Part shown: positions 15,903-20,123 of the stretch, piece by piece | How positions within the stretch are numbered: position 1 is the first letter of the stretch | Layout: the number at the start of each line of letters is the position of its first letter | Assembly (NCBI GenBank): GCA_934675465.1 | Contig: CAKUQM010000032.1 | Location: 1 to 20,123, forward strand | Source: an uncultured Erysipelotrichaceae bacterium | Lineage (GTDB): Bacteria > Bacillota_I > Bacilli_A > Erysipelotrichales > Erysipelotrichaceae | Reading direction: 5' to 3' | Length of the DNA stretch: 20,123 bases | Position numbers and translations under genes: made by a program | Notes under the pieces: model-generated | What the model saw: the letters and a program-made list of their open reading frames with translations, nothing else | Told to the model about the DNA's origin: nothing | Databases searched by the model: none

Positions 15903-17758
15903 TAATGATTCTCACTTTCTTCCATGGCAATCTCCCACTTTTCTTCAGCTGCATGAATCTTATTATGAATATCATCAATCTCTTCATCCAATTCTTGCAT
16001 CTTCCTAGAATCTTGATAATATTCAGGTTCATATCTTAAGTTTCTTTTTTCTTCCAATAGATTTTCAAGTTCACTAATCTCTTCTTCAAGTTTTCTTAGA
16101 TTATATTTAGGACGAGCCTTCACCACCTTTAAATCAACCTTTTCCTTTGGTTGGGTGTTTTTAATTTCGGGCTCAAATCTGGCATCAATATAATCCTTAT
16201 AACCATAAGGATAATAAACTAGCCTTTCGCCTTCCACCACAAGACAAGAAGTAGCTACTTGTTTAATGAAATAACGGTCATGTGATACAAATAAAATTGT
16301 GCCATCATAATTATTTAAAGCTGTTTCTAGGGCTTCCTTTGAAATGATATCTAGGTTATTTGTAGGTTCATCGAGAATTAGGAAATTAGCATTCTTTAAC
16401 ATAAGCTTAGCTAAAGCTAAACGAACCTTTTCACCACCTGATAAAACCGAAACTTCTTTAAAGACTTCATCACTAGAGAATAAGAAAGCACCTAAGGTAC
16501 TTCTAATCTCATACATATCCTTTTCAGGATATTCATTCCATAATTCTTCTAAGACCGTATTACCATTCTTGTAAGCAGCAATATTTTGATCAAAATAACC
16601 TATCTCAATTTGATGACCTAACAACATATAACCGCCAAGTGGTGGTACTTGACCAACAATAGTCTTTAGTAAAGTTGATTTACCACAACCATTATCACCC
16701 ATTACGCAGATTCTCTGTCCTCTTAGGATTTCATGAGTTACTTCAAATAAAGGTTTATCATAACCAACTTTAAAGTGATCCATATTCAAAACACTCTTGC
16801 CACCCTTAACAGCACATTTAAAAGATGCCTTAAAAGCTTTAGTATCAGCCTTCTTTGGATCTTCTAGTTTATCCATACGGTCTAAATACTTAATCTTACT
16901 TTGGGCAAAAGCGGCCTTATTCTTCTTATAACGGAACTTCTCAATTAGTTCTTCTAACCTTTTGATTTCCTTTTGTTGACGATCATAAGCCTTTGAATCC
17001 TTTAAGAAATCAGCCTTTTTCTGTTCAACATATTTAGAATAATTACCTGCATATTTCTTAAGATGACCATATTCTAGTTCATAAACCGAATTAACAATCT
17101 TATCTAAGAAAATACGGTCATGGGATACTAGGATAATTGCTTTTTTATATTTACTTAAATAGTTTTCCAACCATTCAATCGTAGATAAATCTAAGTGGTT
17201 AGTAGGTTCATCTAGTAAAAGTAAATCAGGTTTACTTAAAAGTAACTTTGCGAATGCTAGCTTAGTCTTTTCGCCACCTGAGAAAGAAGAAATATTTTTG
17301 TCTAAATCTTCTTTGTGAAAGCCAAAACCAAATAGAATAGTTTCCATTTCAGAATTGTAAGTATAACCACCATTGGACTTAAATTCTTCTTCTAGCTTAC
17401 TATATTCATTGATTAGCTTATCAGAATGATCAGTCTTAAGTTTTTCCGATAAATTACTCAATTCCTCTTCCATATCTAAAAGAGGCTTAAATACGGTAAG
17501 CATTTCATCCCTTACGATATTATGACAATCAATAAGTGAGTTCTGGTTAAGATAACCTACCTTTAGTTTGTTAGGCTTAATGAGATTGCCCTTACTTAGA
17601 GTGACCTCTCCAGTAAGAACTTTCAACAAAGTTGTCTTACCACAGCCATTGCGGCCGACAAGGGCAATCTTTTCATTTTCATTTATGACAAAGTCGATGT
17701 CCTCAAATACATCATTGGCACCGAAATAAACGGTGCCAGAATTGATTGTGATTAACAT
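15902..17758 (-). CDS. ydiF: ABC-F family ATPase, YdiF-like
   Basis: A soluble protein of 618 residues with two ABC domains and no membrane part. Domain 1: Walker A GRNGCGKT (35-42), signature FSGGEK (159-164), Walker B LLDEPTNHLD (181-190). Linker of about 240-320, rich in Lys and Glu, which reaches the peptidyl-transferase region in ABC-F proteins. Domain 2: Walker A GDNGCGKS (354-361), signature LSGGEK (439-444), LDEPTNNLD (462-470). The C-terminal 550-610 is a coiled coil with the RYEPEYYQDSRKMQ segment, the arrangement of Bacillus YdiF. ABC-F proteins act on the ribosome, aiding stalled translation, and a few give antibiotic resistance. It starts 2 bp after the asnS stop (TAATATG) and no Shine-Dalgarno is visible, so expression may depend on reinitiation after asnS. 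Housekeeping YdiF role is more likely than resistance. Confidence 0.92.
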   Translation of the reverse strand: MLITINSGTVYFGANDVFEDIDFVINENEKIALVGRNGCGKTTLLKVLTGEVTLSKGNLIKPNKLKVGYLNQNSLIDCHNIVRDEMLTVFKPLLDMEEELSNLSEKLKTDHSDKLINEYSKLEEEFKSNGGYTYNSEMETILFGFGFHKEDLDKNISSFSGGEKTKLAFAKLLLSKPDLLLLDEPTNHLDLSTIEWLENYLSKYKKAIILVSHDRIFLDKIVNSVYELEYGHLKKYAGNYSKYVEQKKADFLKDSKAYDRQQKEIKRLEELIEKFRYKKNKAAFAQSKIKYLDRMDKLEDPKKADTKAFKASFKCAVKGGKSVLNMDHFKVGYDKPLFEVTHEILRGQRICVMGDNGCGKSTLLKTIVGQVPPLGGYMLLGHQIEIGYFDQNIAAYKNGNTVLEELWNEYPEKDMYEIRSTLGAFLFSSDEVFKEVSVLSGGEKVRLALAKLMLKNANFLILDEPTNNLDIISKEALETALNNYDGTILFVSHDRYFIKQVATSCLVVEGERLVYYPYGYKDYIDARFEPEIKNTQPKEKVDLKVVKARPKYNLRKLEEEISELENLLEEKRNLRYEPEYYQDSRKMQELDEEIDDIHNKIHAAEEKWEIAMEESENH

Positions 17759-17759
17759 A

Positions 17760-19142
17760 TTAATAAATTAAGTTCTTTGGAGTTCTAGGATAAGGAAGCA
17801 CATCTCTGATATTTTCCATACCACTTAGATACATCATCATACGTTCAAAACCTAAGCCGAAACCTGCATGCTTACAACCACCATATCTTCTTAGGTCTAA
17901 ATACCAATCAAGAGTAGACTTATCCATATGTAGTTCATCCATTCTCTTTTCTAGTAATTCTAAACGTTCTTCTCTTTGTGAACCACCAACAAGTTCACCT
18001 ACATGAGGTACCAACAAGTCACAAGCTGCAACAGTTTTGCCATCATCATTAGCACGCATGTAGAAGGCCTTGATATCCTTTGGATAGTCAGTTAAGAATA
18101 CTGGACCCTTAACCACTTGTTCACATAAATATCTTTCATGTTCAGTATTTAAATCAATGCCCCATTCAACTTTATTTTCAAACTTAACAGGAGCCTTTAA
18201 TAAGATATCAATAGCTTCTGTGTAAGTCATTCTTCTGAATTCAGAATTTCTAACATGATTTAAACGATCTAATAAAGTCTTATCAATCATTGTGTTGAAG
18301 AACTTCATTTCTTCAGGTGCATTTTCCATACAATAATCAATGCAGTACTTAATCATATCTTCGATTAAGTCCATGTTATCTTCTAAGTCTGCAAAAGCAA
18401 TTTCAGGTTCAATCATCCAGAATTCAGAAGCATGAGTCTTTGTGTTTGAATTTTCAGCTCTAAATGTAGGACCAAATGTATAAACATCTCTAAATGCCAT
18501 AGCGAATGCTTCTACATGTAATTGACCAGATACTGTTAAAGATGCATGCTTACCAAAGAAGTCTTCATCATACTTGCCGTCTTCTCTTGTTGTAGCTGTG
18601 AATACTTCACCAGCACCCTCAGCATCGTTACCAGTAATAATTGGTGCATGAACATAAACGAAGCCTTGGTTTTGGAAGAATTCATGGATTGCCATTGAAA
18701 GGACACTTCTAAGTCTGAATACAGCTGAGAATGTATTTGTACGAGGTCTTAAATGAGGATATTCTCTTAAGAACTCAAAACTGTGTCTTTTCTTTTGTAG
18801 GATATAAGTATCATCACACTTACCAAGAATTTCAATACAAGTTGCTACTAGTTCAAAAGGTTGCTTATTGTCAGGAGTGTAAATATATTTACCTGTAACT
18901 TTAATGCTTGTGCCTGTAAGCATTTTACTTACTTCATTGTAGTTGTCTAAATCATCATGATAAACAATTTGAGCGTTCTTAAAATAAGTACCATCGTTTA
19001 ATTCGATGAAGCCAATTTGACCTGAGTCTCTATTTGTCCTCACCCAGCCATCAAGTTCAACATATTCGATTTGATCTCTTTCGATATGGTTTGGTGAGTT
19101 TGAAATTTCATATAATTCTCTAATTGTATAGTAATCTAACAT
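17760..19142 (-). CDS. asnS: Asparagine--tRNA ligase (AsnRS)
   Basis: A class IIb synthetase of 460 residues charging tRNA-Asn. The N-terminal OB-fold anticodon-binding domain covers about 20-110 (VELDGWVRTNRDSGQIGFIEL). The catalytic domain follows, with motif 2 FRAENSNTKTHASEF (227-241) and motif 3 GLGFERMMMYLSGMENIRDV (429-448), ending in the PYPRTPKN segment typical of AsnRS. The ATG follows GGGGAAAGAG at the right distance. It lies 12 bp after rex. With AsnA encoded two genes upstream, the locus joins asparagine synthesis with its use in translation, and direct charging of tRNA-Asn is available in this organism. No T-box precedes it; transcription likely comes from the rex promoter. Confidence 0.96.
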   Translation of the reverse strand: MLDYYTIRELYEISNSPNHIERDQIEYVELDGWVRTNRDSGQIGFIELNDGTYFKNAQIVYHDDLDNYNEVSKMLTGTSIKVTGKYIYTPDNKQPFELVATCIEILGKCDDTYILQKKRHSFEFLREYPHLRPRTNTFSAVFRLRSVLSMAIHEFFQNQGFVYVHAPIITGNDAEGAGEVFTATTREDGKYDEDFFGKHASLTVSGQLHVEAFAMAFRDVYTFGPTFRAENSNTKTHASEFWMIEPEIAFADLEDNMDLIEDMIKYCIDYCMENAPEEMKFFNTMIDKTLLDRLNHVRNSEFRRMTYTEAIDILLKAPVKFENKVEWGIDLNTEHERYLCEQVVKGPVFLTDYPKDIKAFYMRANDDGKTVAACDLLVPHVGELVGGSQREERLELLEKRMDELHMDKSTLDWYLDLRRYGGCKHAGFGLGFERMMMYLSGMENIRDVLPYPRTPKNLIY

Positions 19143-19154
19143 AATCTCTTTCCC

Positions 19155-19766
19155 CTATTTATTTTCTGCATTTGTTTCAAAGACTAATTCTTGAATCATT
19201 GAAACAACATCGACGCTTCTAATGATAACGCCATTTGGTGTATTGTAGTGAACATGTGTAAAATCTACAATACCCTTAATACCAGCTTCGGCTAGTAAAT
19301 CGATGGTATTTTGTACATCTTCTGAGATACAAAGTATCGCAATACGACAGCCTTCTGGTCTTTTTTCTTTAATTTCATTGATGTTGTAAACTGGAATTTT
19401 TACCTTGCATTTTTCTGGATTTTTATCAAATGCACAAACTATTTCACCTACTACATCTGCCCACTTATTATAGTTAAGTAGGGCTTTACCTAGGTTACCA
19501 CATCCTACAAGTACAATCTTTTCATCATAATTGACACCAAGTTCTTCTGCGAAGATGTCGATTAATTCTTGTACATTGTAACCATAACCTTGTTTACCTA
19601 AACAACCGATTAAAGAGAAGTCTCTTCTAATAGTTGTTGATTTAATGTTGACATATTCTGCCAACTCAGAAGACATAATCTTGTCTTTACCTTCTTCTTT
19701 AATTTTTCTTAAAGCTTTAAGATAAATAGGATATCTTCTCAAAGTAGCATTTGGAGTTTTTTTCAT
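19155..19766 (-). CDS. rex: Redox-sensing transcriptional repressor Rex
   Basis: A protein of 203 residues. The N-terminal winged-helix domain (about 5-65) contains RRYPIYLKALRKIKEEG, SSELAEYVNIKSTTIRRDFS and the GCLGKQGYGYNV wing, all characteristic. The C-terminal Rossmann domain has the dinucleotide loop GCGNLG (88-93), FD at 113-114 for NADH binding, and a domain-swapped C-terminal helix (VVSMIQELVFE). Rex dimers repress fermentation and respiration genes when NADH is low and leave DNA when NADH/NAD is high. The gene has its own strong promoter, whose -35 box is TTCACA within a Rex-type half-site, so autoregulation is plausible. The ribosome site (GAGAAGG) is somewhat far from the ATG. 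It stands between asnA and asnS. Confidence 0.95.
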   Translation of the reverse strand: MKKTPNATLRRYPIYLKALRKIKEEGKDKIMSSELAEYVNIKSTTIRRDFSLIGCLGKQGYGYNVQELIDIFAEELGVNYDEKIVLVGCGNLGKALLNYNKWADVVGEIVCAFDKNPEKCKVKIPVYNINEIKEKRPEGCRIAILCISEDVQNTIDLLAEAGIKGIVDFTHVHYNTPNGVIIRSVDVVSMIQELVFETNAENK

Positions 19767-19794
19767 CTTCTTTAATACCTTCTCTTTTCTAACT

Positions 19795-19823
19795 ATTATA
19801 TGTTAAAAGAACATATTTGTGAA
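19795..19823 (-). promoter_or_regulatory. Strong SigA-type promoter of rex and downstream genes
   Basis: TTCACA (19823-19818, five of six) and TATAAT (19800-19795, perfect) are spaced by 17 bp. Transcription would start near 19788. The -35 box is part of TTCACAA, one half of the Rex operator consensus TTGTGAA-N4-TTCACAA; the other half is not preserved. Confidence 0.8.
19798..19816. promoter_or_regulatory. Palindromic operator candidate inside the rex promoter
   Basis: ATATGTT and AACATAT form perfect 7 bp arms around 5 nt. The dyad fills the spacer and overlaps the first three bases of the -10 box, so a bound protein would block polymerase. The TGTT-N5-AACA core resembles, but is spaced more tightly than, clostridial Rex sites (TTGTTAA-N4-TTAACAA). 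The binding protein is unknown. Confidence 0.5.
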
Positions 19824-19841
19824 TATTTTATTTTTATTAAC

Positions 19842-20123
19842 TTATAAAATAATAATCCCATTTTCTTTAGCTAATTTTAATGTATATTCATCCCATAAAG
19901 AAGATTGAACTTCACCGATATGTGCCTTGCCCATAAGTAACATACAAAGTCTACTTTGTCCGATACCACCACCTATTGTGTATGGCAACTCATTATTAAG
20001 TATCATTTGATGATATCTATAGCGCATTCTATCGGTATGGTTAGATGTTTCTAGTTGATAAATAAGCGAATTAGCATCAACCCTTATACCCATTGAAGAT
20101 ATTTCAAGAGCACAGTCTAAGAC
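19842..20123 (-). CDS. asnA: Aspartate--ammonia ligase (asparagine synthetase A), 3' part only
   Basis: Only the last 93 codons are inside the window; the frame stays open to the window edge, so the 5' part (about 240 residues of the usual 330) is missing because of the cut, not because of damage. The visible part reads VLDCALEISSMGIRVDANSL, then YTIGGGIGQSRLCMLL and HIGEVQSSLW, which match the AsnA C-terminus including the class II motif 3-like GGGIGQSR. The enzyme makes asparagine from aspartate, ammonia and ATP, and is related to class II synthetases. The ATG at 20093 is an internal methionine. It ends 75 bp before rex, and no terminator hairpin is seen between them. Confidence 0.94.
   Translation of the reverse strand, partial: VLDCALEISSMGIRVDANSLIYQLETSNHTDRMRYRYHQMILNNELPYTIGGGIGQSRLCMLLMGKAHIGEVQSSLWDEYTLKLAKENGIIIL

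Noticed and set aside
15902..17758. ABC-F protein as an antibiotic-resistance determinant
   Set aside because: The linker and C-terminal tail resemble housekeeping YdiF, and the gene sits in a conserved-looking operon with no mobile elements around it.
19813..19834. Complete canonical Rex operator upstream of rex
   Set aside because: Only one half (TTCACAA) is present; the opposite half matches at just the last two positions.

Overview
This 20.1 kb window comes from a low-GC, AT-rich member of the Firmicutes (Bacillota), most likely an Erysipelotrichia-type anaerobe. The support is the mix of genes: SepF, a T-box leader on ileS, a Rex redox repressor, an Ami-type oligopeptide permease resembling the streptococcal one, and an AsnA-type asparagine synthetase. 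The assignment to a class is inference. UGA and UAG are used as stops and tryptophan is UGG, so the code is standard. Every supported gene lies on the minus strand, so transcription runs from high to low coordinates, and coding density is very high.

Right part (about 20123 to 11118): the 3' end of asnA (aspartate--ammonia ligase, cut by the window edge), then rex behind a strong SigA promoter, then asnS, an ABC-F ATPase of the YdiF type, a small four-helix membrane protein, an M42 aminopeptidase, a DUF4097-like beta-repeat protein, and tldD-tldE. Gaps are 42 bp or less, with several overlaps. Two intrinsic terminators are built over stop codons, one after the M42 gene and one after tldE. They suggest at least two nested units: rex to M42, and the DUF4097-like gene to tldE.

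Middle part (11102 to 3498): a lone EamA/DMT-type transporter with almost no leader, then a complete oligopeptide permease operon. It starts from a clear promoter and runs oppA, an intercistronic hairpin, oppB, oppC, oppD, oppF. Subunit sizes, the large ectodomain in OppB and the OppD tail match the Ami subtype. Imported peptides would be natural substrates for the M42 aminopeptidase, and perhaps TldDE, encoded upstream.

Left part (3461 to 1): sepF (FtsZ anchor), a T-box riboswitch with an AUC isoleucine specifier, and ileS, followed by G/C tracts with a 20 bp period and a terminator hairpin. The sepF-ileS neighbourhood looks like a reduced form of the Gram-positive division cluster in which ylmG, ylmH and divIVA have gone.

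No RNA genes, CRISPR arrays, complete insertion sequences or prophage genes were seen. This is mostly a housekeeping region, and I did not find a clear new multi-gene system. The best leads are the altered HIGH and KMSKS signatures of the isoleucyl-tRNA synthetase, the periodic C-tracts after ileS, the palindrome inside the rex promoter, and the cysteine-rich exterior of the permease.
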